A stretch of DNA of 64,000 nucleotides, taken from positions 372,001-436,000 of the forward strand of contig JABAHL010000001.1 in the NCBI GenBank assembly GCA_019353055.1. Direction: 5' to 3'. The notes below the pieces were generated by a model that was not told the DNA's origin, did no database searches, and was given only the letters and a program-made list of their open reading frames with translations. This DNA comes from Faucicola osloensis_C. Lineage in GTDB: Bacteria; Pseudomonadota; Gammaproteobacteria; Pseudomonadales; Moraxellaceae. A program made the position numbers and the translations under genes. Positions 16,462 to 26,599 of this stretch are shown here, piece by piece (the first letter of the stretch is position 1; each line of letters begins with the position of its first letter).

Positions 16462-19275
16462 TTATTCAGGTTTGTCGTTAAGAATTGGCGCATCGGCTTT
16501 ATCCTCTGCTTTGCCGTCTGCTGAAATTGCTTCATCATCCTCTTCAACCAAGGTTGGTACAGGTTTTGGATGCGCGCCTAAAATCGCTGGGGCATCTGGG
16601 GAGTGGTCGATTTGTACTTGAGGATACCAAGCCGGTGAAGCATCAGCATCAATACCTAAGCTACTAATCGCATCTTTGACCAAACGCGCATCAACTTCAC
16701 CTTCATCTGCCAATAGTTTAAGTGTTGCCACCACAATATGGGCGGCATCCACTTTAAAATAACTACGTAATTGGCGGCGACTATCCGAACGACCGAAACC
16801 ATCGGTGCCTAAGGTGGCATACGGACGACTGTCTGGTAGGTAGGCGCGGATTTGTTCGGAGAAAATACGCATATAGTCGGTGGCGGCGACCACAATACCT
16901 TCATGCTGCGCAAGCTGCTCAGTAACCCAAGGCGTACGCTGTTCATCTAGTGGGTGCAGACGATTATACTCGTCACATGCCATGCCCTCACGAGTGAGTT
17001 CATTAAAGCTTGTGACACTCCAAACGTTAGCATTGATATTGAATTCTTCAGCTAGAATTTGCGCGGCTTTTTCAACCTCACGTAAAATCACGCCCGAACC
17101 CAGCAATTGCACTTGTTTTGAACCATTGTCTTTGAGCAAGTACATGCCTTTTTTGATGCCTTCTTCTACCCCTGCTGGCATGGCTGGTTGCTCGTAGTTT
17201 TCATTCATTAAGGTGATATAATAGAAAACCCGTTCGCCTTCGCCATACATACGGCGCAGACCATCTTGTACGACCACGGCTAGCTCATAACCATAACATG
17301 GGTCATAAGTGACACAGTTTGGCACCGTATTAAATAAAATCAACTGATGACCGTCTTGGTGCTGTAAGCCTTCGCCATTGAGTGTGGTACGACCTGCGGT
17401 ACCGCCAAGCAAGAACCCTTGCGCTTGCATATCGCCTGCTGCCCAAACTAAATCACCGACACGTTGGAAACCAAACATCGAATAATAGATATAAAAAGGA
17501 ATCATCGGTAACGCATTGGTTGAATAACTGGTTGCTAACGCAATCCAAGCACTCATCGCACCCGCTTCATTGATGCCTTCTTCAAGCATGTGACCGTCTT
17601 TGGCTTCTTTATAACCCATCAAGGCTTCATGGTCTTCAGGGGTGTAATTTTGACCCGATGCCGAGTAGATACCCAATTGGCGGAACATACCTTCAAGACC
17701 AAAAGTACGGGCTTCATCAGGAACAATCGGCACTACACGCTCTTGCAGCGCTTTATTTTTTAGCAGTGCCGCTAGCAAGCGTACAAATACCATGGTGGTA
17801 GATTGTTCTTTACCTGCACTACCTTGAAGTAATTTGTCAAAAATCTCTAATCCTGGTGCCTCGAGTGGAATATGACCACTACGGCGATTGGGCAAATGTC
17901 CGCCCAGTGCTTGACGGCGTCCTTTGAGGTATTGGATTTCAGCAGAATTTTCATCAGGACGATAAAACGGCAATTCTTCAAGCTGCGTATCAGTAAATGG
18001 CAAATCAAAACGGTCACGGAAGTATTTTAACGAATCAATTTCAAGTTTTTTGATTTGGTGGGTTTTGTTGACCGCTTGGCTTTGGTTAGATAAGCCATAA
18101 CCTTTGACGGTTTTAACCAAAATCACTGTAGGCTGACCTTTGGCTTTCATGGCTTCACTAAAGGCGGCATATACCTTCATCGGGTCGTGACCACCACGGT
18201 CTAAATTTTGGATTTCTTGATCAGTCCAATCTTTGACCATCTCGGCAAGTTCTGGGTATTTACCAAAGAAATAGTCACGGACAAATTTACCATCACGCGC
18301 TTTATAGACTTGGTATTCACCATCGAGGGTCTCAAGCATACGGTGTTTGAGCGCGCCTGTATGGTCTTTGTCTAGTAGCGTATCCCATTTACCGCCCCAA
18401 ATAACTTTAATCACCCGCCAACCTGCACCGCGAAACACAGATTCAAGCTCTTGGATGATTTTACCGTTACCACGTACAGGGCCATCTAGACGCTGTAAGT
18501 TACAGTTAATTACCCAAATCAGATTTTCTAGGTTCTCGCGACCTGCTAGTGAGATAGCACCTAAGCTCTCTGGCTCATCGGTTTCACCATCGCCCAAGAA
18601 TGCCCAAATCTTGCGACCTTCTTTTGGAATCAAGCCGCGATTTTCAAGATATTGGTGCACATGCGCATGATAAATCGACATGATTGGGCCTAAACCCATC
18701 GACACGGTTGGGAACTGCCAATAGTCAGGCATCAAATAAGGGTGTGGGTAGCTAGATAGCCCCTTGCCGCCTACTTCACGGCGAAAATTTGTCAGCTGCT
18801 CTTCAGTCAATCGACCTTCTAAAAATGAGCGAGCATACATCCCTGGCGAACCGTGACCTTGATAATAAATCATATCACCGCCAAAGCTTTCACTCGCTGC
18901 GCGCCAAAAATGGTTAAAACCTGTTTCGTATAACGTTGCGCTTGAGGCAAACGTCGCTAAGTGACCGCCTAAGTCGTCGTCATTTTTGTTGGCACGCATC
19001 ACCATCGCCACCGCATTGTAACGAATGATAGCGCGAATTTTACGCTCTAGGGTTAAATCACCGGGATACGAGGGCTGATCTTCTACAGGAATAGTGTTGA
19101 TATAAGCGGTGTCAAGACGGTTAACGCGTAATCCTTCTTGTACCGCCTTATCATAGATGGCTTTTAGTAAAAAAGTGGCGCGTTTTTTTCCCGCTGACTT
19201 GATTACCGAATCAAAGGCGTCAAGCCACTCTTGGGTTTCTTGACTATCAGGGTCTTTAAAATACTGATATTGCAT
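16462..19275 (-). CDS. aceE: Pyruvate dehydrogenase E1, homodimeric type
   Basis: AceE is the thiamine-diphosphate E1 component that decarboxylates pyruvate and acetylates the E2 lipoyl groups. The 937 residues include the ThDP/magnesium motif GDGETDEPESLGAI...INCN (about 230-265) and match the large single-chain E1 of gammaproteobacteria (E. coli 887). The extra length is an acidic C-terminal tail (VEEDDEAISADGKAEDKAD). The ATG at 19275 is preferred because AAGGAACG lies 5 bases before it and MQYQYFKDPD starts the conserved part; an upstream in-frame codon at 19308 would add 11 odd residues. It forms an operon with aceF; no lpdA or pdhR is adjacent. Confidence 0.97.
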   Translation of the reverse strand: MQYQYFKDPDSQETQEWLDAFDSVIKSAGKKRATFLLKAIYDKAVQEGLRVNRLDTAYINTIPVEDQPSYPGDLTLERKIRAIIRYNAVAMVMRANKNDDDLGGHLATFASSATLYETGFNHFWRAASESFGGDMIYYQGHGSPGMYARSFLEGRLTEEQLTNFRREVGGKGLSSYPHPYLMPDYWQFPTVSMGLGPIMSIYHAHVHQYLENRGLIPKEGRKIWAFLGDGETDEPESLGAISLAGRENLENLIWVINCNLQRLDGPVRGNGKIIQELESVFRGAGWRVIKVIWGGKWDTLLDKDHTGALKHRMLETLDGEYQVYKARDGKFVRDYFFGKYPELAEMVKDWTDQEIQNLDRGGHDPMKVYAAFSEAMKAKGQPTVILVKTVKGYGLSNQSQAVNKTHQIKKLEIDSLKYFRDRFDLPFTDTQLEELPFYRPDENSAEIQYLKGRRQALGGHLPNRRSGHIPLEAPGLEIFDKLLQGSAGKEQSTTMVFVRLLAALLKNKALQERVVPIVPDEARTFGLEGMFRQLGIYSASGQNYTPEDHEALMGYKEAKDGHMLEEGINEAGAMSAWIALATSYSTNALPMIPFYIYYSMFGFQRVGDLVWAAGDMQAQGFLLGGTAGRTTLNGEGLQHQDGHQLILFNTVPNCVTYDPCYGYELAVVVQDGLRRMYGEGERVFYYITLMNENYEQPAMPAGVEEGIKKGMYLLKDNGSKQVQLLGSGVILREVEKAAQILAEEFNINANVWSVTSFNELTREGMACDEYNRLHPLDEQRTPWVTEQLAQHEGIVVAATDYMRIFSEQIRAYLPDSRPYATLGTDGFGRSDSRRQLRSYFKVDAAHIVVATLKLLADEGEVDARLVKDAISSLGIDADASPAWYPQVQIDHSPDAPAILGAHPKPVPTLVEEDDEAISADGKAEDKADAPILNDKPE

Positions 19276-19555
19276 TTTTCGTTCCTTCTGGCAATGGCAT
19301 CCATCCATGGAAATAACCTAGAATGGAGCTAGGTTGTAAGCGACTCAAAGTATTCAACTATTAGACACAAAACATTGTTATAAATAGCGATAGCAATATT
19401 TTACATGAAAAAAATATTTATGTATTTTCGCTAATTTTTAATAGGTATTTAGCTATGAAATAAAGGTGAAAAAGACAACTGTTTTTTCTGACCGCATAGT
19501 AAATTTATCGATACAATAAAGCAATAAAAGCGTTAAGTCGCTTGACAGTCAACCA

Positions 19556-20251
19556 TCAACACTTATCAACCGCTTTATGATAAGCTGGGCGAGCTTGGCA
19601 TTTTTTTAACCAATTGTGAATATTGGCGTATTTTGCCTCTAAACTATGGGTTTCTTGCATGGCGTTTATGGCAAATTCAAGCTGTATATCAGCGCCGCTA
19701 AATTGGTTGCCAGCAAGCCATTCATTATTTCCCAAATGCTTATCTAGCATTTTGAGCTGTTCGGTTAATGAATGATTCAGGTAAGATTTGTCTATCCCCG
19801 ATTTAAGTAATTTTGCCACTTGCTTGATACCTATCGGTGATTTTTCTATCATGGTAGCAAATATTAGTCGGATAATAAGCAAGGGCATCAACGAGCTTTC
19901 GGTAAAATGCAGCCAATATCGATACTGCTCATATGCCTCACTGCCATAATCTGGGCGAAATTTTTTATTCAGCACCAGTTGTGAGATGGGCTGTGCATCT
20001 TGATGGTCGCTTAACTGGTCATAGTTATCAATCAAATACTCAATGATATTGGCCGATTCAATCAGCGTTTTTCCATTATCTTGCAGGATAGGTGCCTTAC
20101 CCATCGGGTGAATTTTTTGCAAAGACTTGGGTGCCAAACCATGATGGCGTTCGTACTTGGTCAACTGATAAGGCAGTTCTAATTCTTCTAATAGCCAAAG
20201 AATTCGGAATGAACGTGATTTTTCAAGGTGATGTAGATGCAGTTTTGACAT
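19556..20251 (-). CDS. Glutathione S-transferase family protein
   Basis: This is a soluble 231-residue GST-fold protein. The N-terminal thioredoxin-like half contains LHHLEKSRSFRILWLLEELELPYQL and the glutathione-contact region HPMGKAPIL...LIESANIIEYL, where Ser-Ala replaces the common glutamate-serine pair position. The C-terminal helical half contains NEWLAGNQFSGADIQLEF, the conserved N-capping motif of GSTs. Substrate is not inferable. It stands alone between aceE and gyrA, with its own presumed promoter in the 170-base gap before the gyrA terminator. Confidence 0.9.
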   Translation of the reverse strand: MSKLHLHHLEKSRSFRILWLLEELELPYQLTKYERHHGLAPKSLQKIHPMGKAPILQDNGKTLIESANIIEYLIDNYDQLSDHQDAQPISQLVLNKKFRPDYGSEAYEQYRYWLHFTESSLMPLLIIRLIFATMIEKSPIGIKQVAKLLKSGIDKSYLNHSLTEQLKMLDKHLGNNEWLAGNQFSGADIQLEFAINAMQETHSLEAKYANIHNWLKKCQARPAYHKAVDKC

Positions 20252-20355
20252 GGGTATACTCGTCTTTTAATGTAATGGGATTGTTGGAACAAAGTGACTT
20301 TAAATTTTATAAGGCTTTAAACTTGCTGGCTGTTGCGAAATTGTAGAATTCAGCG

Positions 20356-20390
20356 AAAAAAAACCAGCTTATTGATTGATAAGCTGGTTT
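20356..20390 (-). terminator. gyrA terminator
   Basis: A perfect 12-bp stem AAACCAGCTTAT/ATAAGCTGGTTT with a 6-nt loop is followed on minus by eight T. It lies 34 bases past the gyrA stop. Confidence 0.9.
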
Positions 20391-20424
20391 GACAAAGCAA
20401 GGTTACAAATAGCAAGGCTACAAA

Positions 20425-23220
20425 TTAGTCATCTAGCTGTTGTGCATCGGCTTCTAGTAAACCATCTTGTTGCAGCGCTTCAGACAACTCGATGTTTTGT
20501 AAATCAGCGCTGTCTTGCGCCATATTGTCAGCCGATGCTGTCTCTAAACTCTCTTCGTCCAGCTCGTCTTCACTACCGCCTTCAACCAAAGCGATGGAAA
20601 CCAATGATTCATCTTGTGAAATACGAATCAGGGTGACCCCTTGCGCATTACGACCTGTCTGCGCGATTTGTCCGACAGGTGTACGCACCAACGTGCCTGC
20701 ATCAGAAATCAGCACAATATCATCAGCATCGGTTACCGCTAACGCCTGCACCAGCTCGCCATTACGCGCTGTGGTTTTGATGGCGATAATGCCTTTACCG
20801 CCACGACCTTTGACAGGGAAATCAGAGACAGGTGTGCGTTTGCCAAAGCCACGCTCACAAGCACATAAAATCTCGCCTTGCTGTGGGGCAACAACCAACG
20901 ACACCACACGGCTAACCGCAACGACACTGTCATTGTCTTGGTCATCTTGGCTATCGTCTTCAAGCTCGGTGTCCTCGTCTTCCATACCTTGATTGGCCAG
21001 TAGCGTCACCCGCATACCGCGTACCCCTTTTGCGGTACGACCCATCGCACGGATTTTACTTTCATTAAAGCGAATGGCTTTACCTTCGTTGGAGAATAAC
21101 ATGATGTCTTGCTCGCCATCGGTAATGGCAACACCAATCAAGTTATCGCCGTCGTTGAGTTCAACAGCGCGAAGTCCGTTGGCACGAAGGTTTTTAAATT
21201 GTGACAATTGGACGCGTTTTACCATACCCGATGCGGTTGCAAAGAACACATAGCTATTGTCATTTTGCTTGTCATCTTCGGTCACAGGCAAGATGGCGGT
21301 GACTTTTTCATCGGCATCCAATGCAATCAAATTGACCATCGGACGGCCACGCGAACCACGGCTGGCAATAGGCACTTCAAACACTTGTAACCCAAACACA
21401 CGACCCCGATCGGTAAAAATCATCACGTTGTTGTGCGTGGATGTGACCACCATATGGTCAATGACGTCATCTGCTTTCATGGCAGTGGCTGACTTGCCTT
21501 TGCCACCGCGTTTTTGGGCGATATAGTCGCTGATAGGCTGGGTTTTGGCATAACCCGTGCGTGAAACAGTCAACACAACGGTCTGCTCTGGAATCAAATC
21601 TGCACGGCTAAAGTCACTGCGGCTATCGACGATTTGGGTTTTGCGTGCATCGCCAAAATCATCACGGATTTGGATTAATTCTTCTTTGATTATTTGCATT
21701 AATTTGTCAAAGTTATCCAAAATGCTTTGTAATTGCGCAATGAGTGCCAAGATTTCTTTGAATTCTTGCTGTAGCTTGTCTTGCTCTAGCCCTGTTAAAC
21801 GGTGAAGCTGCATATCCAAAATAGCATTGACTTGGTCAGGCGATAGACGATAATGTTGGTTGTCATCAATCAGTCCATACGGGGCGTTTAGGTCTTCGCC
21901 TTCAATCACATCAGGTCGAATCGAATGACTGCCTGCTGCCTCTAACATAGCAATCACGCCACCTGACTGCCAAGTATTGGTCAGTAAGTTATCGCGGGCT
22001 TCTTGGCGGTTTGCCGATGCCTTGATAGTGTCAATAATACGGTCAATGTTGGCAAGGGCAATCGTTAGTCCTTCGAGCAAATGACCACGCGCCTGCGCTT
22101 TTTTGAGTTCATAAATAGTACGGCGAGTCACAACTTCTTGGCGGTGACGCACAAAGGCGGCAATTAAATCACGCAGCGTCATGATTTTAGGTTGACCTTC
22201 ATCTAAGGCAACCATGTTGATACTAAAACTTGATTCTAAAGGCGTTTGGATAAATAGATTGTTAACGATGACTTCCGCGTTTTCACCACGTCTTAAATCA
22301 ATGGCGATACGCATGCCATCTTTATCCGACTCATCGCGAATCTCGCTAATGCCTTCAAGTTTTTTATCGCGTACCAATTCTGCGATTTTTTCAATCAGTT
22401 TTGCTTTATTGGTTTGATACGGAATCTCAGTAAATACAATACGCTCACGTTCTTTATTGGCGCCCGTTTCACTCATCGGTTCGATGTGATATTTGCCGCG
22501 CAAATGCAGGCGACCTTTACCGGTGCGATAAGCATCGACAATGCCTGAACGACCATAAATAATACCGCCTGTTGGGAAATCAGGACCGGTGATATGCTGC
22601 ATAAGCATTTCGCCAGAGATGTGCGGATCATCGGCATACGCCAAACACGCATTAATCACTTCGGTCAGATTATGTGGCGCCATATTGGTCGCCATACCCA
22701 CCGCAATCCCTGTGGCGCCATTGACAAGCAAATTTGGAATACGCGCTGGCATGACGCTTGGCATTTGCTCCGAGCCATCATAGTTTGGTTCCCAATCCAC
22801 AGTGTCTTTATCTAAATCACCCAGCATTTGGTGAGTGAGTTTTTGCATGCGCACTTCGGTATAACGCATCGCTGCGGCAGGGTCATCATCCACTGAGCCA
22901 AAATTACCTTGGCCATCGATGAGCATATAGCGCATTGAGAACGGCTGCGCCAAACGTACAATCGCGTCATAAACTGCGATATCGCCGTGCGGGTGGTATT
23001 TACCGATAACATCACCGACCACACGCGCCGATTTTTTGTAAGGTTTGTTAAAGTCGTTTGATAATTCATGCATCGCGTATAACACACGGCGATGAACAGG
23101 TTTGAGCCCATCACGCACATCAGGTAAAGCACGGGAGACAATTACGCTCATGGCATAGTCGAGATAAGATTGTTTTAATTCATCGACGATGCCAATGGGG
23201 CTAACGGAATCGGTGGACAT
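20425..23220 (-). CDS. gyrA: DNA gyrase subunit A
   Basis: GyrA is the DNA breakage-reunion subunit of gyrase. From the chosen ATG it has 931 residues. AAGGAG 5-6 bases upstream selects the start at 23220; an in-frame ATG at 23238 would add six residues. The N-terminal domain has the catalytic Tyr in AAAMRYTEVRM, and the C-terminal DNA-wrapping domain has the GyrA-box QKRGGKG. An acidic insert (about 745-765) and an acidic tail lengthen the protein beyond E. coli's 875. In the quinolone-determining region HPHGDIAVYD, residue 81 (E. coli Ser83) is Ile, a change linked to fluoroquinolone resistance in relatives, while the Asp87 equivalent is intact. Confidence 0.98.
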   Translation of the reverse strand: MSTDSVSPIGIVDELKQSYLDYAMSVIVSRALPDVRDGLKPVHRRVLYAMHELSNDFNKPYKKSARVVGDVIGKYHPHGDIAVYDAIVRLAQPFSMRYMLIDGQGNFGSVDDDPAAAMRYTEVRMQKLTHQMLGDLDKDTVDWEPNYDGSEQMPSVMPARIPNLLVNGATGIAVGMATNMAPHNLTEVINACLAYADDPHISGEMLMQHITGPDFPTGGIIYGRSGIVDAYRTGKGRLHLRGKYHIEPMSETGANKERERIVFTEIPYQTNKAKLIEKIAELVRDKKLEGISEIRDESDKDGMRIAIDLRRGENAEVIVNNLFIQTPLESSFSINMVALDEGQPKIMTLRDLIAAFVRHRQEVVTRRTIYELKKAQARGHLLEGLTIALANIDRIIDTIKASANRQEARDNLLTNTWQSGGVIAMLEAAGSHSIRPDVIEGEDLNAPYGLIDDNQHYRLSPDQVNAILDMQLHRLTGLEQDKLQQEFKEILALIAQLQSILDNFDKLMQIIKEELIQIRDDFGDARKTQIVDSRSDFSRADLIPEQTVVLTVSRTGYAKTQPISDYIAQKRGGKGKSATAMKADDVIDHMVVTSTHNNVMIFTDRGRVFGLQVFEVPIASRGSRGRPMVNLIALDADEKVTAILPVTEDDKQNDNSYVFFATASGMVKRVQLSQFKNLRANGLRAVELNDGDNLIGVAITDGEQDIMLFSNEGKAIRFNESKIRAMGRTAKGVRGMRVTLLANQGMEDEDTELEDDSQDDQDNDSVVAVSRVVSLVVAPQQGEILCACERGFGKRTPVSDFPVKGRGGKGIIAIKTTARNGELVQALAVTDADDIVLISDAGTLVRTPVGQIAQTGRNAQGVTLIRISQDESLVSIALVEGGSEDELDEESLETASADNMAQDSADLQNIELSEALQQDGLLEADAQQLDD

Positions 23221-23718
23221 GCACGCTCCTTTTATCAAGCTACTTAAATATGAGTCATCTTATTTATTTTACTTTTCAACGCGATGCCTAAGTTAACAAC
23301 AATGCATTTAAAAGCAATGCGCAATTTTGACCAAAAGTTGCAAAAAACCCCAATCAAAACCTTCAGAAAAGTAACACAGATGACGTTATATTTTTAGGAT
23401 AGTAAAAAGGAATAATTATAGCATAAAACGCATGATTTAGCAGTTAACTCACCGCCAAATGTCGACCGTAATGTCAAAATATCATGCTTTAATGAGTGTT
23501 ATTTTACCCCCATGGTAAACTGCCCAAATTTAACCAGCTATTTAACAAACTATTTAAACAAGCTATAAAAATAATCGAATTAAATCTGAGGCTCGATATC
23601 AAACTGTCTAATGACAAAGCCTGTTTATCAACAGGCTTTATTAAATTGGAATCAGTTATGTGCGTGTTGGTTAATTGGCTATAGCTTCAGGCTATCGCCA
23701 ATTTAGAACTGGCTAAAC
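23221..23718. other. Intergenic region between gyrA and the hydrolase
   Basis: These 498 bases hold no convincing gene. They contain the gyrA ribosome site (AAGGAG, complement at 23226-23231), an AT-rich tract with loosely repeated CTATTTAA-like words around 23530-23570, a hairpin at 23616-23639 and the first copy of a 16-bp duplication at 23703. The gyrA promoter must lie in the right-hand part, read on minus. Confidence 0.5.
23616..23639. terminator. Hairpin downstream of the hydrolase gene
   Basis: A perfect 10-bp stem AAAGCCTGTT/AACAGGCTTT with a 4-nt loop lies 80 bases past the hydrolase stop. T-richness on either side is modest, so termination is plausible but not certain. Confidence 0.5.
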
Positions 23719-23734
23719 TTAGAACTGGCTAAAC
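23703..23734. repeat. 16-bp perfect tandem duplication over a stop codon
   Basis: TTAGAACTGGCTAAAC occurs twice without a gap (23703-23718, 23719-23734). The second copy contains the last codons and the stop of the minus-strand hydrolase; the first copy lies just after the stop and is untranslated. It looks like a recent slippage event. Confidence 0.95.
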
Positions 23735-25383
23735 AATGTCTGTGCCACACCCATACAATACGGCGTGACTAAACCATGATATTGCATAGCAACGGCTTGT
23801 GATGGATTGCCCCCGTTGGCAGCCGCAATCGCTGCAATATTTTGCACTTTGCTAGCAAATCCTGCCTGCATTTTTTCTGATTGAGACTGGATGCTATTAT
23901 TGTTAACGGTATCAAAACCTAACGTTTGATAAACTGGTTTTTGACGCGTGGCGCGATTGGTGACATCGATATCAATAATCCCTAACTTGGTCGCGCTAGT
24001 TTTATTAGTATCTGTGTCCCATAGCGTTTTCATCAAGCTAGTATTGACGTCAAAGAACACCATCGGATCTTGGTTACCACCACACATAATGACAGGCATT
24101 GTTGGTAAATAGCCGCGCAAGTCATTGGCTTTCAACGCTTTACGTAGTGGATGTTCAGGCAGTGTGGCAGGCACTGGTTTATAGTTGGTATAACCTTGTA
24201 AATAAGGCACTGCCCAATCGACATTTTTTTGGGCATCTGCCAAGTACCCTAATCGGTAGTCATTTTTGACTAAATACTGCGTGGTATCAAAACCAAAACT
24301 AAATGCTGGGTCAGACGGTGATAACGCATCGAGCGTTGAATTGCCTGTTGGGGCTTTTTGAAACATCGCTGAGGCAGGCAATTTACCACTTAAAATGAGC
24401 TGCATATCAGTCATGCTGGCGCTAGGCAGTAGCGAGGGGATTTCATCGGCATTGGCTGGCGCAAACATGTCACTGGGTTTGGCATAAATATTGCCATACT
24501 GCTCTTGATAGTTGCGAGCCATCAGCGGGGCAAAAAAAGTCGCACCGAGCATGACTTTGCCACCAAATACCACATCACCAAAGGCTTCCATGGCATAGGG
24601 TCCAGAAATTGGCAGTGCTGCTGTCACAGGTTCTTTGAGCGTTTCAAGATAGCGCGTGGTTGCCATGGTGACATATCCACCTTGAGAATAACCTGTGATA
24701 AACAGTTTGCCATTGTCAGCGACATTGGTTGCACTGCCCGTGCGGCGTACCACTTCCCTGCCTGCTTTTAACGCATCTGCCATCTCGTGTGACTGCTGCC
24801 GGGCATTGAGGTACGGATGATAAGCTAGGCTTGATTTGTCATAACCTGCATAATTGGGTGAGATAACTACATAGCCCTGCCCTGCAAACAAAGCCGCTAA
24901 CAATGTCGCGGCTGGTCCTGCTTCATTATTGGCATTACCGACTTCTGCAAAATTATAGGTTTTGGTCGTTGCCGTACCATGGGCATTGAGTACAATGGGT
25001 CGATTGCCACTACAGCTTGCATCCGTGCCTGTCGGAATAAACACAGCACCCGTCGCATCGGTCTTATTACCTTTGACATCGACGGTATCATATTGCATGT
25101 ATTCAACACGCACACCGCACTTGGGCGTGGTTGCAACTTGGCTAAAATCGGGGTCTGTGGTATTAAATAACTGGGTTAAGGCGCTGGCGGTGAGGTTTTT
25201 GGTCGTTAATGGATCTTTGATTAAATTGCCTGTGGGCAGTGAAGCAACGCCTGTTTTGGCAGGTGGCGTTGTCGCGGAATCATTGTCGCTACCACAAGCG
25301 GCTAAGGTTGATGCCAACCACACCGAGATAAAAATTTTGGTTAGGCTAAAAGTAGAGTCGATTAAATCAGACTGACGGTGCAT
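23719..25383 (-). CDS. Exported alpha/beta hydrolase (secretory lipase-like lipoprotein)
   Basis: This is a 554-residue predicted outer-envelope lipoprotein with an alpha/beta hydrolase domain. The N-terminus has a charged start, a hydrophobic stretch and the lipobox LAAC (Cys near residue 30), followed by a Ser/Thr/Pro-rich spacer. The catalytic domain shows the oxyanion-region NAHGTATT and nucleophile elbow GYSQGG (Ser near 238). Asp and His are likely in the C-terminal third (MCGGNQDPMVFF; QYHGLVTPYC). It resembles bacterial members of the secretory lipase/esterase group; the substrate is unknown. AAGGAG lies 6 bases before the ATG. Transcribed alone. Confidence 0.83.
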   Translation of the reverse strand: MHRQSDLIDSTFSLTKIFISVWLASTLAACGSDNDSATTPPAKTGVASLPTGNLIKDPLTTKNLTASALTQLFNTTDPDFSQVATTPKCGVRVEYMQYDTVDVKGNKTDATGAVFIPTGTDASCSGNRPIVLNAHGTATTKTYNFAEVGNANNEAGPAATLLAALFAGQGYVVISPNYAGYDKSSLAYHPYLNARQQSHEMADALKAGREVVRRTGSATNVADNGKLFITGYSQGGYVTMATTRYLETLKEPVTAALPISGPYAMEAFGDVVFGGKVMLGATFFAPLMARNYQEQYGNIYAKPSDMFAPANADEIPSLLPSASMTDMQLILSGKLPASAMFQKAPTGNSTLDALSPSDPAFSFGFDTTQYLVKNDYRLGYLADAQKNVDWAVPYLQGYTNYKPVPATLPEHPLRKALKANDLRGYLPTMPVIMCGGNQDPMVFFDVNTSLMKTLWDTDTNKTSATKLGIIDIDVTNRATRQKPVYQTLGFDTVNNNSIQSQSEKMQAGFASKVQNIAAIAAANGGNPSQAVAMQYHGLVTPYCMGVAQTLFSQF

Positions 25384-25552
25384 CTCATACTCCTTATGAG
25401 GAAATTAATGGTTCATATCCTTGAACAACGCATCATGTTACCCAAAAAAAACGGGCATGAAAACGATACACTCATCATGCCAGTTTTTGTACTATTTGAA
25501 CATCCGTTTCTAAAAAAAATTGCTACTGAAACAAAAAAACCTAAATGTAGCC

Positions 25553-26470
25553 CTAAACAGATTTACGTTTAAGCTTGCTCCAAACCGCAGTTACTGGGCC
25601 CGATAAGGCGTAAATCACGCTAATCGCCAATAATCCTGCAGGAATATTATACAACACGATACCGAGCGCAAACACAATCAAAATCAATGCCACAAACGGG
25701 ACACGCTTTTTATCAAACTCTTTAAAGCTATAGTATTTTAAATTACTTACCATCAAAAAACCCGCAACCACCACCCAAATGGCTGCCAAGATTTGAAAAG
25801 CGGGACTGGTCGCAGGCAATTCAACTTGCCAATCCATATGTACCATCACAAACGTCGTGACTAAAATAGCGGCTAACGGACTTGCTACCCCGACAAAGTA
25901 TTTTTTATCAACGACACCAATTTGTACATTAAAACGCGCCAGTCTCAGCGCGGCACAGGCAGCATAAACAAAGGCGCAAGCAATACCAATACGCCCCAAC
26001 GGCTCTAAGGCATAATGATAAATCAATAACGCAGGCGCCAGTCCAAACGCGATGCAGTCGGCTAGCGAGTCTAGCTGCTCGCCAAAGGGACTTTGTGCAT
26101 TGAATAGCCTTGCCGCCCGACCATCTAACCCATCTAGCAATGCCGAGATAAAAATCGCCACACAGGCACGCATATAATGCCCTTCTCCCAACGCGCTTTG
26201 GGTAATCGAATAAAATGCCGCAAGCAGCGACAATAGCGTGAATGAATTGGGAATTAAATAAACGCCTTTTTGCGCAATCCTTTTGTCAGCGACACGCGCA
26301 TTTTCAATGACTTCAAAGGTAAGCCCATCATAGTCATCGGTTTCTGCCAATTCACGGTTACGCTGATGCTCAAGCTGAATTGGATTGATATCCTGAGCCT
26401 GTTGCGGCTGTTGGGAGGGGTCGATGGGCGTCTTGATAAGGGTTGGTTGGTTATTATTATCGTTATTCAT
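25553..26470 (-). CDS. pssA: CDP-diacylglycerol-serine O-phosphatidyltransferase
   Basis: PssA makes phosphatidylserine, the precursor of phosphatidylethanolamine, in the inner membrane. The 305 residues include the CDP-alcohol phosphotransferase motif DGLDGRAARLF followed by GEQLDSLAD, giving the expected DGxxAR...G...D...D pattern (about residues 115-140), and about eight transmembrane segments. The first 50 residues are a hydrophilic Asn/Gln-rich tail. This is the integral-membrane type, unrelated to the E. coli soluble-type PssA. AGGA lies 7 bases before the ATG. Confidence 0.95.
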   Translation of the reverse strand: MNNDNNNQPTLIKTPIDPSQQPQQAQDINPIQLEHQRNRELAETDDYDGLTFEVIENARVADKRIAQKGVYLIPNSFTLLSLLAAFYSITQSALGEGHYMRACVAIFISALLDGLDGRAARLFNAQSPFGEQLDSLADCIAFGLAPALLIYHYALEPLGRIGIACAFVYAACAALRLARFNVQIGVVDKKYFVGVASPLAAILVTTFVMVHMDWQVELPATSPAFQILAAIWVVVAGFLMVSNLKYYSFKEFDKKRVPFVALILIVFALGIVLYNIPAGLLAISVIYALSGPVTAVWSKLKRKSV

Positions 26471-26599
26471 TGATTATCCTTGCAGGTTGTCTCTTGCAGG
26501 TCGTCTATAATAAATTGTCTGTTGCTAGGTGCATCGAGCTCGGTAACAAATTGCAAAATTTGGCGGGTTGTGTGACCACTTAACACGCCAAGTGTGAAA

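Noticed and set aside
20492..20992. 166-residue plus-strand open frame
   Set aside because: It is fully antisense to the acidic C-terminal coding part of gyrA, is Ser/Thr-rich low complexity and has no ribosome site. It is a shadow frame.
23496..23684. 62-residue plus-strand frame between gyrA and the hydrolase
   Set aside because: It lies in an AT-rich spacer across the 23616 hairpin, with no ribosome site and no recognisable protein features.
24962..25375. 137-residue plus-strand open frame
   Set aside because: It is antisense to the lipoprotein hydrolase start and has no ribosome site.
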